DNA from: an uncultured Clostridia bacterium
GTDB lineage: Bacteria; Bacillota; Clostridia; Oscillospirales; CAG-272
Assembly: GCA_937893945.1 (NCBI GenBank)
Contig: CALCTA010000159.1
Location: 1-14,397 of the forward strand
Direction: 5' to 3'
DNA length: 14,397 nucleotides
Shown here: piece after piece, positions 6,893-14,397 of the stretch
Position numbering within the stretch: position 1 is the stretch's first letter
Layout: every line of letters begins with the position of its first letter
Position numbers and translations under genes: made by a program
The notes under the pieces: generated by a model
What the model was told of the DNA's origin: nothing
Seen by the model: the letters and a program-made list of their open reading frames with translations, nothing else
Databases searched by the model: none

Positions 6893-9553
6893 ATGAAATT
6901 TTACTGCGAAGATGCAGATGCCGTCTTGAATGAAGTTCAAGGCTCAAAGGACGGTCTTTCTGCGGAAGAAGCCGCGAAGCGCTTGGAGGCGAACGGAAAG
7001 AACAAGCTTGCGGCTGCAAAGGGCAAATCCTTAGTACGCCGTTTCCTTGAGCAGCTGGCAGATCCGATGACCATAATTCTTCTGGTAGCTGCGGCAATAA
7101 GCGGTGCTCTTGCCGTTTACGAGAGCATCAACCATCCCGGTGAGGGCGAGGGCTTTACCGACGTAATTATCATTCTCGCCGTTGTAATCGTTAACGCTAT
7201 CCTCGGTGTTTATCAGGAAAGCAAGGCAGAGAAGGCTATAGAAGCTCTGCAAAAGATGTCTGCCGCTACCTCAAAGGTCCTGCGCGACGGCAAGGTGCAG
7301 ATAATACACAGCGAGGATCTCGTTGTTGGAGACGTCATCCTTCTCGAAGCAGGTGATGCAGTTCCCGCAGACGCTCGTATTCTTGAAAACGCAAGCCTTA
7401 AGGTAGAAGAAGCTGCATTGACGGGAGAATCTGTTCCGGTTACTAAATTTATTGATATAATCAATCTCAAGGACGGAGAAAAGGACGTTCCGCTTGGCGA
7501 CCGTAAGAACATGCTTTATATGGGCTCTACAGTCGTATATGGCAGAGGCACTGCCGTTGTTACCGCTACGGGTATGGACACCGAGATGGGTAAGATCGCA
7601 GGCGCGCTTCAGCAGGCAGAGGACGGTGAGACTCCTCTCCAGAGAAAGCTTCATCAGCTCTCCAAGATCCTTACCTGGCTCGTTATCGGAATTTGCGTAA
7701 TCGTTTTCGGCGTTCAGCTTATCCGCCACGGTTCTCTTGACTTTACGTTCGCTCTCGACGCGTTCATGATCGCTATTTCTCTGGCAGTCGCAGCTATCCC
7801 CGAGGGACTTGCGGCAGTCGTAACCGTAGTGCTTTCGATAGGTGTTACCAATATGTCAAAGCGCAATGCGATCATCCGCCGCTTGACAGCCGTTGAAACA
7901 CTTGGATGCGCACAGATCATTTGTTCAGACAAGACCGGTACGCTCACACAGAATAAGATGACGGTCGTTGATCACTTCGGTGAGAACGAGGCTCAGCTTG
8001 CATCTGCTATGGCACTTTGCAGCGATGCGGAGCTTGATACCGACGGAAACGTAACCGGTGAGCCTACTGAAGCGGCTCTCATAGTTTGGGCTGATAAGCT
8101 CGGCTTAAAGAAATACGACCTCAAGGCAAGCTATCCCCGTTCGGGTGAAGCACCCTTTGACTCAGGCAGAAAGATGATGTCAACCGTTCATACTGCAAAC
8201 GGACAGTATATCCAATATACCAAGGGCGCTCCCGACGTTATTATAGGTAAATGCACACACTATCTAAAGGACGGCAATCCCGTTCCGATGACAGAGGAGT
8301 ATAGAAGCTCTATTCTTGCGGCAAACAAGGATATGGCAGACAAAGCGCTCCGCGTTCTTGCTTGCGCACAGAAGATATGGAATGAAGAACCCTCAAGCTA
8401 TGAGGCTGACTATCTTGAAGAAGATCTTTGCTTCCTCGGTCTTTGCGGTATGATAGACCCCGTTCGCCCCGAGGTAAAGGATGCTATTGTAGAGTGCAGA
8501 GGCGCAGGCATCCGTCCTATTATGATCACAGGCGACCACGTTGATACTGCTGTAGCTATCGCAAAGGAGCTTGGTATTATTACCGAGAACACCTACGCTA
8601 TCACAGGCGCACAGCTCAACGATATGGATGATGAGGAATTTGAGAGCAAGTTCCAGAGCATCAGCGTTTACGCGCGTGTTCAGCCTGAGCATAAGACAAG
8701 AATAGTAAACGCTTGGCGTAAAGCAGGCTATGTTACCGCTATGACAGGCGACGGTGTTAACGACGCTCCTTCTATCAAGAGCGCAGACATTGGCGTAGGT
8801 ATGGGTATTACAGGCACCGACGTTACAAAGAACGTAGCGGATATGGTGCTGACAGACGATAACTTTGCTACTATTGTTGGTGCCGTTGAGGAAGGTCGCC
8901 GTATTTACGACAATATCCGTAAGGCAATTCAGTTCCTGCTCGGCTCGAATATGAGTGAGGTGCTTTCGATATTTACAGCAACACTTCTCGGCTTTACCAT
9001 TCTCAAGCCCGTGCATCTTCTTTGGATAAACCTTGTAACCGACTGCTTCCCGGCACTTGCGCTCGGAACAGAGAAGGCAGAACCCAACATCATGCGCCGT
9101 AAGCCTCGTGATGCAAAGGCAGGCATTTTCTCGGACGGTATGGGCGTTGACATCGCTTATCAGGGCGTGCTCGTTACCGTTCTCACCATTGCTTCCTATT
9201 TCATCGGTCATTTCGTAGAAACAGGCAACTGGGAGATCACCAACAGCACTCACGGTATGACAATGGCATTCCTTACAATGTCTATGGCTGAGATCTTCCA
9301 CAGCTTCAATATGCGTTCTCAGAGAGGAAGCATCTTCAGACTCGGCTCTCAGAACAAGCTTCTCTGGCTTGCCGGTATTGGTTCGTTGCTTGCTACAACA
9401 CTTGTATGCGAAGTGCCTTTCCTCGCAAATGCATTCGGCTTTGCAAGCGTAGGTATAGTTGAGTATATTATCGCTATCGCGCTCGGTCTTATCGTTATTC
9501 CTGTTGTCGAGATCGTTAAGCTTATTCAAAGAGCAATTCACAAAAACAAATAA
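6893..9553 (+). CDS. P2A-type cation-transporting P-type ATPase (Ca2+/Mn2+; probable Mn2+ exporter)
   Basis: An 886-residue membrane pump that moves divalent cations out of the cytoplasm using ATP, with a phospho-aspartate intermediate. Visible in order: cation-ATPase N-terminal domain (about 1-70); paired membrane helices near 55-100; actuator domain with TGES near residues 183-186; M4 motif AAIPEGL with Glu304; phosphorylation motif DKTGTLT with Asp346; nucleotide-binding domain with KGAPD; hinge GDGVNDAP with Asp620 and Asp624; M5 SNMSEVLSIF; M6 NLVTDCFPALALG; and four C-terminal helices. M4-M6 keep acidic/amide ligand residues like SERCA (Glu, Asn/Glu, Asn-Thr-Asp), so it belongs to the Ca2+/Mn2+ class and lacks heavy-metal CPx motifs. 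ATG 6893 follows AGGAGG (6882-6887). The Mn2+ riboswitch upstream argues for Mn2+ efflux, as for Lactococcus YoaB, but substrate cannot be fixed from sequence alone. Confidence 0.95.
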   Translation: MKFYCEDADAVLNEVQGSKDGLSAEEAAKRLEANGKNKLAAAKGKSLVRRFLEQLADPMTIILLVAAAISGALAVYESINHPGEGEGFTDVIIILAVVIVNAILGVYQESKAEKAIEALQKMSAATSKVLRDGKVQIIHSEDLVVGDVILLEAGDAVPADARILENASLKVEEAALTGESVPVTKFIDIINLKDGEKDVPLGDRKNMLYMGSTVVYGRGTAVVTATGMDTEMGKIAGALQQAEDGETPLQRKLHQLSKILTWLVIGICVIVFGVQLIRHGSLDFTFALDAFMIAISLAVAAIPEGLAAVVTVVLSIGVTNMSKRNAIIRRLTAVETLGCAQIICSDKTGTLTQNKMTVVDHFGENEAQLASAMALCSDAELDTDGNVTGEPTEAALIVWADKLGLKKYDLKASYPRSGEAPFDSGRKMMSTVHTANGQYIQYTKGAPDVIIGKCTHYLKDGNPVPMTEEYRSSILAANKDMADKALRVLACAQKIWNEEPSSYEADYLEEDLCFLGLCGMIDPVRPEVKDAIVECRGAGIRPIMITGDHVDTAVAIAKELGIITENTYAITGAQLNDMDDEEFESKFQSISVYARVQPEHKTRIVNAWRKAGYVTAMTGDGVNDAPSIKSADIGVGMGITGTDVTKNVADMVLTDDNFATIVGAVEEGRRIYDNIRKAIQFLLGSNMSEVLSIFTATLLGFTILKPVHLLWINLVTDCFPALALGTEKAEPNIMRRKPRDAKAGIFSDGMGVDIAYQGVLVTVLTIASYFIGHFVETGNWEITNSTHGMTMAFLTMSMAEIFHSFNMRSQRGSIFRLGSQNKLLWLAGIGSLLATTLVCEVPFLANAFGFASVGIVEYIIAIALGLIVIPVVEIVKLIQRAIHKNK

Positions 9554-9560
9554 CAAAGCT

Positions 9561-9598
9561 ATAGGGACTGTCTCAAAATGAGACAGTCCCTATTTTTT
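9561..9598. terminator. Strong bidirectional terminator between converging operons
   Basis: A perfect 14-bp stem (9561-9574 with 9580-9593) with a 5-base AAAAT loop and a T-run on the plus side. It starts 7 bases after the ATPase stop. On the minus strand it lies 2 bases beyond the DUF896 stop and is followed by a moderately T-rich stretch, so it likely ends both operons. Confidence 0.9.
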
Positions 9599-9599
9599 A

Positions 9600-9812
9600 T
9601 TAATTTTCGTTATCTTCTTTTTTGAGCGACTTTCTTGATCCGTCAGGGTACTCTATGACCGTATTATCAAGAATTGCGCCAAAGGAGCGGCGAAACTCAA
9701 GGATATACTCATCGTGAAGCGCCTTGCGCTCGATAGCCTCTTCCTCTGTAAGAGTTCCTTCCTTTTTCTTTTTGGCAAGCTCGTTTATTCGGTCAAGCTT
9801 TTGCTTTTCCAT
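9600..9812 (-). CDS. DUF896 / UPF0291 (YnzC-like) small cytoplasmic protein
   Basis: A 70-residue, highly charged, mostly helical protein. The N-terminal LDRINELAKKKKEGTLTEEE helix-turn-helix and the following EEAIERKALHDEYILEFRRS match the DUF896 pattern (INELA...K...LT.EE...R..LR.EYL..FR). The remaining tail DGSRKSLKKED also fits. Known members such as B. subtilis YnzC (next to the SOS-controlled yneA region) have no established biochemical activity. ATG at 9812 is preferred over the GTG at 9815, because GAGG (9819-9822, minus strand) is 6 bases from the ATG but only 3 from the GTG. It lies 11 bases downstream of pheT with its ribosome site inside that gap, so it is co-transcribed with pheST. 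Confidence 0.9.
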   Translation of the reverse strand: MEKQKLDRINELAKKKKEGTLTEEEAIERKALHDEYILEFRRSFGAILDNTVIEYPDGSRKSLKKEDNEN

Positions 9813-9823
9813 CACTCACCTCA

Positions 9824-12214
9824 TCAAGCGCGAAGCGTAATACCGAGATTCTTTTCCATGCCTGCAAGGATCTTGGAAGATACCTTTTCGGCTTCCTCAA
9901 CCGTAAGAGTTCTGTCGCTTGCGCGGAGAGTTACTCTGATAGATACCGACTTCTTGTTCTCGCCAACCTGATGTCCGCGGTAGATATCGAAGAGCTCGAT
10001 AGAGTCAACGAGCTTTCCGCCTGCATTTGCCATCTCTTCCTTGATAGTGCCGAACTCAAGAGCCTCGTCGCATACAAAGGAGAAATCACGCGTTGTAGCA
10101 GGGAACTTAGGCAGAGGAGCGTAGAGCTTAGTATCGTTCATAAGCGCGAATATAGCGTCAAAATCAAGCTCACAGGCATATACAGGAAGATCAACGCCGT
10201 AATTCTTCGCGGTCAGAGGATGTATCTGACCAAGAACACCGATGACCTTATCGCCAACGCTGATAGTAGCGTATCTTCCGGGGTGGTAGGAAGGATTGTC
10301 AGAGCCGGACTTGATGACTGCATTCTTGATATCCGCAAGCTTGAGAATGTTCTCGCAAACGCCCTTGATAGTATAGAAATCACAGTTTCCGTACATAGCG
10401 GCACAGATGACCTTCTTTTCCTCGGGGAGCGTATCAGCGCCCGTGGGAATATAAACGGTAGCAATTTCAAATATCTTAACGTTTTCATTGTTGAAGTTGC
10501 AGTTACGTGCGATGACCTCAAGTGCAGAGGGAAGTGCAGTTGTTCTCATTACGCTTGTATCCTCACCGAGAGGATTAGAAATAACTACAGAGTTACGAAG
10601 TGCACTGTCCTCGGGGAGACGTATCTTATCGTAGAACTTGGGGCTGATGAACGAGAAGGTCTGTATCTGATTGATACCCATTCCGCACATTGCGCTCTCA
10701 ACGTCTATCTCGAACTTCTGCTTCTTTGTGTATCCACCCTGAGTGGTCTCGCCTTTGATGCAACTTGATTCTATCTTGTTATAGCCGTAAATTCTCGCTA
10801 TTTCCTCTGCAACGTCGTTCATGCATCCGATGTCCGCACGGAAGGTAGGAGCGATGATCTTGTTACCATCAACAGTAAACTCAAGAGCAGAGAGAATTCT
10901 CTTCATCTCATCCTCAGACACGTTGATACCAAGGAATTTGTTGATAACGTCAACGTCAAGCTCAAGAGCGGTAGGCTCAACCTTACCGGGATATACGTCT
11001 ATGATCTCGTTTACTACCTCTCCCGCGCCGAGAAGCTCGACAAGCTCGCACGCTCTTTCAAGACCGCCAAGGCAGTTTTCGGGATCAAGACCCTTTTCAA
11101 ATCTTGCGGAGCTTTCTGTTCTCATACCGTTTTTCTTAGCGGTAACGCGAACAGAAGTGCCAAGGAAGCAAGCAGACTCAAATACTACGGTAGTAGTATC
11201 GTCCTTTATCTCGCTGTTAGCGCCACCCATAACGCCTGCAAGAGCAACTGCGCGCTCCTTGTCAGCGATAACGAGCATCGAGGAATCAAGAGTATGGTCA
11301 ATATCATCAAGCGACTTGAAGCACTCGCCGTCGCGCGCTCTGCGAACGTCTATAGCAGAACCGTTAAGGCAAGAGTAATCAAACGCGTGCATAGGCTGAC
11401 CGTACTCAAGCATTACGTAGTTGGTAATATCAACGATATTGTTGATTGGGCGAACTCCGCTTGCGCGCAGACGCATACGAAGCCAGAGAGGAGAAGGAGC
11501 GATCTTTACGTTCTTTACAACTCTTGCAACGTATCTCGAGCAGAGATCAGGTGCGGATATGGAAACAGAGAGATAATTGCTTATCTTATCTCCGTCATTA
11601 GCGCATTTTACTACGGGAGCTTTAACAGAGAAGGGCTTATCAAATGATACGGCACTCTCACGCGCAAGTCCGATAACAGAAAGACAGTCGGGACGGTTAG
11701 AGGTTATCTCAAACTCAACGACGGTGTCGTTAAGCATAAGAGCTTCCTTGATGTCCATACCGAGCTTATCGCCAAAGCTCTCATCAAGGATAAGAATACC
11801 GTTAGGCTCCTTGCCGGGCATATCATGCTCGGTAAGTCCAAGCTCGCCCATAGAGCAGAGCATACCGTTAGACTCAACGCCGCGAAGCTTTCCGGGCTTA
11901 ATAACTATATTACCGGGGAGCTTTGCCACAGGAATAGCAGCAGGGACGATAGCGCCCTCAAAGATATTCTGCGCGCCTGTAACTATCTGCTCAACCTTAG
12001 AACCGATATCAACCTGACAGATCTGAAGGTGATCGCTGTTCTCGTGAGGAGCAATAGAGAGAATACGCGCAACAACAACGTTTTCTATATCCTCGCCAAG
12101 TATCTCATAGCCCTCTACCTTAGAGCCGGTGTCGGTCATTCTGTCGCAATAATCCTTAACGTCAACGTCGGAAACGTCAACGAAATCAGCAAGCCAATTT
12201 TTAGATAAATTCAT
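9824..12214 (-). CDS. pheT: Phenylalanine--tRNA ligase beta subunit
   Basis: Beta chain of the alpha2-beta2 synthetase that charges tRNA-Phe. It binds tRNA and edits mischarged Tyr-tRNA-Phe. The length of 796 residues is normal for the family (about 790-800). Domains: N-terminal part, then an OB-fold tRNA-binding domain (about 40-150, with PHENSDHLQICQVD and KLRGVESNGMLCS), a B3/B4 editing domain (about 210-385), B5 (about 405-475), a catalytic-like core, and a C-terminal ferredoxin-fold anticodon-binding domain (about 703-796, starting PKFPATTRDFSFV). ATG 12214 is preceded on the minus strand by GGAGGTG (12221-12227) with 6 bases between. The gap to pheS is 20 bases, so this is a normal pheST operon. 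The long plus-strand open frames across this gene are antisense shadows. Confidence 0.98.
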   Translation of the reverse strand: MNLSKNWLADFVDVSDVDVKDYCDRMTDTGSKVEGYEILGEDIENVVVARILSIAPHENSDHLQICQVDIGSKVEQIVTGAQNIFEGAIVPAAIPVAKLPGNIVIKPGKLRGVESNGMLCSMGELGLTEHDMPGKEPNGILILDESFGDKLGMDIKEALMLNDTVVEFEITSNRPDCLSVIGLARESAVSFDKPFSVKAPVVKCANDGDKISNYLSVSISAPDLCSRYVARVVKNVKIAPSPLWLRMRLRASGVRPINNIVDITNYVMLEYGQPMHAFDYSCLNGSAIDVRRARDGECFKSLDDIDHTLDSSMLVIADKERAVALAGVMGGANSEIKDDTTTVVFESACFLGTSVRVTAKKNGMRTESSARFEKGLDPENCLGGLERACELVELLGAGEVVNEIIDVYPGKVEPTALELDVDVINKFLGINVSEDEMKRILSALEFTVDGNKIIAPTFRADIGCMNDVAEEIARIYGYNKIESSCIKGETTQGGYTKKQKFEIDVESAMCGMGINQIQTFSFISPKFYDKIRLPEDSALRNSVVISNPLGEDTSVMRTTALPSALEVIARNCNFNNENVKIFEIATVYIPTGADTLPEEKKVICAAMYGNCDFYTIKGVCENILKLADIKNAVIKSGSDNPSYHPGRYATISVGDKVIGVLGQIHPLTAKNYGVDLPVYACELDFDAIFALMNDTKLYAPLPKFPATTRDFSFVCDEALEFGTIKEEMANAGGKLVDSIELFDIYRGHQVGENKKSVSIRVTLRASDRTLTVEEAEKVSSKILAGMEKNLGITLRA

Positions 12215-12234
12215 TTTTTACACCTCCGCTTCAA

Positions 12235-13248
12235 TCAGAACTGCTCAAGGAAACGAACGTCGTTTTCATAGAGCAATCTCATATCGTCAATACCGTAGTG
12301 CTTCATAGCGATACGCTCAACGCCCATACCGAACGCAAATCCGCTATAAACCTTGGGGTCTATACCGCAATTTTCAAGCACGAAGGGATGCACCATACCT
12401 GCGCCAAGAATCTCTATCCAACCCTCGTTCTTACAAACGCGGCAACCCTTACCTCCGCATACGAAGCAGGAAACGTCAACCTCTGCAGAGGGCTCGGTGA
12501 ACGGGAAGTGGTGCGGACGGAAGCGAAGTCTCGCATCCTCGCCAAAAAGTGTCTTAGCAAAGGTCTCAAGCATACCCTTAAGGTCGCCCATAGTGATACC
12601 CTTATCAACTACAAGTCCCTCTACCTGATGGAAGAGAGGAGAGTGAGTTGCGTCAACGGCGTCAGCACGGAAAACACGTCCGGGAGAGATTATTCTTATC
12701 GGAGGCTTCTGCTTCTCCATAGTTCTTACCTGAACGGGAGAGGTCTGCGAGCGAAGAAGAATATTCTCGGTGATATAGAATGTATCCTGAGTATCTCTTG
12801 CGGGATGATTTTCGGGAATATTGAGCGCCTGGAAGTTGTAGTAGTCAAATTCTACCTCGGGGCCTTCTGCGATAGAGAAGCCCATACCGATAAATATCTC
12901 CTCTATTCTGCGCTGCATCTGAGTAAGGGGGTGCAGATGTCCCATTGCCAAGGGAGAGGAGGGAAGAGTAACGTCGATCTTCTCGTCCTTGAGCTGCTTT
13001 TCAAGTGCCTGCTCCTTAAGAGTCTGAACCTTTTCCGCAAGAGCCGCCTCGACCTCAGCTCTGACCTCATTAGCTATCTGACCTACTATAGGTCTTTCCT
13101 CGCTTGAGAGTGCTCCCATTCCGCGAAGCACAGAGGTAAGCTCACCCTTTTTGCCCAGATATTTAATTCTTATCTGTTCAACGTCAGCGTTGTCAGCCGC
13201 AATAGCCGAGAGCGCTTCTTCTCTGATTTGATTAAGCTTTTCTTTCAT
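12235..13248 (-). CDS. pheS: Phenylalanine--tRNA ligase alpha subunit
   Basis: Catalytic alpha chain: activates phenylalanine with ATP and transfers it to tRNA-Phe together with PheT. ATG at 13248 gives 337 residues, the usual 330-345. The N-terminal coiled-coil (about 1-90, MKEKLNQIREEALSAI through the EVRAEVEAALAEK region) is complete. It is followed by the HPLT/RRIEEIF segment, motif 2 with FRAD and SPLFHQVEG (Phe206-His207-Gln208), a CXXC...CXXC-like insert (SCFVCGGKGCRVC), and motif 3 GFAFGMGVERIAM (about 303-315). The start is supported by AAAGGAA (13254-13260, minus strand) 5 bases before the ATG and by family length. The open frame continues upstream without a stop to 14154, but that extension is hydrogenase-like, AT-rich and not part of PheS. 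No promoter or T-box is visible upstream, as expected if the native leader is missing. Confidence 0.97.
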   Translation of the reverse strand: MKEKLNQIREEALSAIAADNADVEQIRIKYLGKKGELTSVLRGMGALSSEERPIVGQIANEVRAEVEAALAEKVQTLKEQALEKQLKDEKIDVTLPSSPLAMGHLHPLTQMQRRIEEIFIGMGFSIAEGPEVEFDYYNFQALNIPENHPARDTQDTFYITENILLRSQTSPVQVRTMEKQKPPIRIISPGRVFRADAVDATHSPLFHQVEGLVVDKGITMGDLKGMLETFAKTLFGEDARLRFRPHHFPFTEPSAEVDVSCFVCGGKGCRVCKNEGWIEILGAGMVHPFVLENCGIDPKVYSGFAFGMGVERIAMKHYGIDDMRLLYENDVRFLEQF

Positions 13249-13263
13249 TTTGTTTCCTTTCGT

Positions 13264-14154
13264 TTTTATATCAAATATTTTATCAAAGCCTAACATCTTT
13301 AAACTAGTTATTAATTTTCCGTTAACACTAGTTCCTATGTCATATCCAAATTCTTCACCAATTGAAACTCTTACTGCTGGCGCAAAAGCTACAATTTTAT
13401 GTAATTTTGGATTATTCAAAGCATCAATTACCTTTTTTGTATCATCGTGTTCCATCAAAGCACCAGTTGGACAAACATTTACACATTGTCCACAATAAAC
13501 ACATGATGTTTCACATAATTTCTTATTAAAATTGCTACCTATTTCTGTATCAAAACCACGGTTATTTCGTTTAATTATTTCTGTTCCTTGAATTTTTTCA
13601 CAAACACTTACACAACGATTACATAAAATACATTTGCTATTATCTCTAACTAGACATGGATTATCATTATCAAAACTAACAATACTTTTTTCACCACTAT
13701 AATTATCTTCTTCTACATCATAAATTGAACATAATCTTTGTAATTCACACTTACCATTTTTAGAACAACTTAAACAATTTTTATTGTGATTTGATAAAAT
13801 TAATTCTAATGTTTTTTTTCTTGATTCAATTACTTTTTTAGAGTTTGTTAATATTTCCATACCATCACTAATTTTAGTTGTACATGATGTAACTAAATTT
13901 TTCTTACCAACTAATTCAACTACACAAATACGGCAATTTGCAACTTCATTTATTTCTTTTAAAAAGCATAGTGTTGGTATTTTAATATTTATTTTATTAC
14001 ATGCTTCTAAAATGGTCATCTCTTTATCAAACTCGTATTCTTTATTATTAATTATATTTATAACATCTTCATAGCTATTTTTTGTTTTCGTAGAAATTTC
14101 CTTAGCATAGTCAGTAATCCTTTCTCCTTCTTTAAAAGTAATTTTAATTTCACA
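13264..14154 (-). pseudogene. N-terminal fragment of [FeFe]-hydrogenase (HydA/NuoG-like), broken at both ends
   Basis: The minus-strand reading frame encodes the electron-relay front of an [FeFe]-hydrogenase-type protein. Numbered from ATG 14019, it shows a 2Fe-2S domain (Cys18, Cys29, Cys32, Cys46), a His-Cys 4Fe-4S domain (His78, Cys82, Cys85, Cys91, then ELQ), two 4Fe-4S ferredoxin motifs (Cys130/133/136/140 and Cys173/176/179/183-Pro), and then AFAPAVRVSIGEEFG, the start of the H-cluster domain. It stops matching at KMLGFDKIFDI (about 13267), before any TSCCP-type H-cluster motif. The catalytic part is therefore absent and the frame runs into the pheS leader. Upstream of 14019 the frame continues 45 more residues (including ITFKEGERITDYAKEIS and the likely first strand of the 2Fe-2S domain) to a TAG at 14155-14157 with no ATG. 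GC is far lower than in pheS (13 of 60 at 13261-13320; 11 of 60 at 13801-13860). Probably foreign or misassembled DNA. Confidence 0.85.
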
Positions 14155-14271
14155 CTATTAGAGTGGTATGCATTAGGAACAGATATTGATTTTATTATTT
14201 CAAGAGAAAATTACTGGAAAAAAGTAATGTTATCAAGAAAAGAAAATGGCTTTGGCTATAATGATAATTAA
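14152..14271 (+). CDS. C-terminal fragment of an unrecognised protein
   Basis: A plus-strand frame ends at TAA 14269-14271 and reads TLLEWYALGTDIDF, then IISRENYWKKVMLSRKENGF and GYNDN. It has balanced composition for AT-rich coding DNA. It is followed at once by a strong ribosome site and another start, as expected for the end of a gene in an operon. Its 5' part is missing: left of about 14152 the same frame is only the antisense of the hydrogenase fragment. I do not recognise the family. AT-rich, like the hydrogenase fragment. Confidence 0.45.
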   Translation, partial: TLLEWYALGTDIDFIISRENYWKKVMLSRKENGFGYNDN

Positions 14272-14289
14272 GATAAGGAGGCATATATT

Positions 14290-14397
14290 ATGCAAATAGA
14301 TGAATTTAAAATTAATATGTTTTTTAAGTTTTTCATTTTTACTCCTATCCATAAAAAAAGCCAGAAAAAAGAGACATCACTTCCTGCGATACCCACA
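14290..14397 (+). CDS. Start of an unrecognised gene, cut by the window edge
   Basis: ATG at 14290 follows a near-perfect AAGGAGG (14275-14281) with 8 bases between and lies 18 bases after the stop of the preceding fragment. The frame stays open to the edge (36 codons), beginning MQIDEFKIN and then rich in Phe and Lys. No family is recognisable. Composition changes inside it: 14281-14340 has 9 G/C in 60, while the last 57 bases have 23, so the right end may be yet another joined piece. A minus-strand frame is also open here, so coding assignment rests mainly on the ribosome site. Confidence 0.4.
   Translation, partial: MQIDEFKINMFFKFFIFTPIHKKSQKKETSLPAIPT

Noticed and set aside
8393..9556. 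Long minus-strand open frame (387 codons) opposite the ATPase
   Set aside because: It is exactly antisense to a well-conserved P-type ATPase, has an atypical Cys/Asn/His-rich composition, no recognisable motif, and no clear ribosome site.
9971..10768. Plus-strand open frame of 265 codons inside pheT
   Set aside because: Antisense shadow of pheT. The pheT frame carries clear domain signatures through this stretch; the plus frame shows none.
13249..13330. T-box leader upstream of pheS
   Set aside because: T-boxes are common before Clostridial pheST, so I looked for the AGGGUGGNACCGCG-type motif and a terminator. Neither is present, and hydrogenase coding begins within 20 bases of the pheS ribosome site.
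12235..14019. A 594-residue hydrogenase-PheS fusion protein as a new enzyme
   Set aside because: PheS alone has full family length, its own start and ribosome site. The hydrogenase half lacks the H-cluster domain, and GC changes sharply at the join. Treated as two separate features.
1..14397. CRISPR array, tRNA or rRNA genes, insertion-sequence ends, phage genes
   Set aside because: I saw no regularly spaced direct repeats, no cloverleaf or rRNA-like sequence, and no transposase or integrase motifs. The AT-rich right end has no terminal repeats that would mark it as an inserted element.

Overview
The window looks like a chromosomal segment of a gut-type Clostridia (Firmicutes/Bacillota), plausibly Oscillospirales/Ruminococcaceae-like. 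The support is a large single-chain PurL carrying its own glutaminase domain, a DUF896 (YnzC-like) small protein, a yybP-ykoY RNA, strong GGAGG ribosome sites and U-tailed hairpin terminators. The exact lineage is inference. Most of the window (1 to about 13260) has even, mid-40s GC coding sequence. From about 13260 to the end the DNA is abruptly AT-rich (sampled lines 15-28% GC) and appears to come from a different source.

Layout, left to right. (1) The 3' part of purL (purine synthesis), open at the left edge and closed by a strong terminator. (2) A three-gene folate/methionine operon behind an extended -10 promoter: metF, a separate B12-dependent methionine synthase reactivation protein, and a short MetH lacking its own reactivation domain, closed by a terminator. 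(3) A yybP-ykoY manganese riboswitch with its own promoter, controlling an 886-residue P2A-type (Ca2+/Mn2+) P-type ATPase, closed by a terminator that also faces the convergent operon. (4) On the minus strand, pheS-pheT (both subunits of phenylalanyl-tRNA synthetase) followed by a DUF896 small protein. (5) Immediately upstream of pheS, an AT-rich N-terminal fragment of an [FeFe]-hydrogenase-like iron-sulfur protein runs in frame into pheS. Beyond it, at about 14150, a second break leads into plus-strand AT-rich gene fragments.

How the genes work together: MetF makes 5-methyltetrahydrofolate, MetH passes that methyl group to homocysteine, and the separate protein rescues oxidised cob(II)alamin on MetH, so this is one complete methyl-transfer unit. 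The riboswitch and ATPase form a self-contained metal-homeostasis module, most likely Mn2+ efflux. PheS and PheT form the alpha2-beta2 synthetase.

I see no convincing undescribed system. The most unusual structure is the hydrogenase/PheS open frame. I read it as a junction between unrelated DNAs (an assembly chimera, less likely a recent insertion), not a real fusion enzyme. Annotation right of about 13260 should not be assigned to the same organism without read-level checking.
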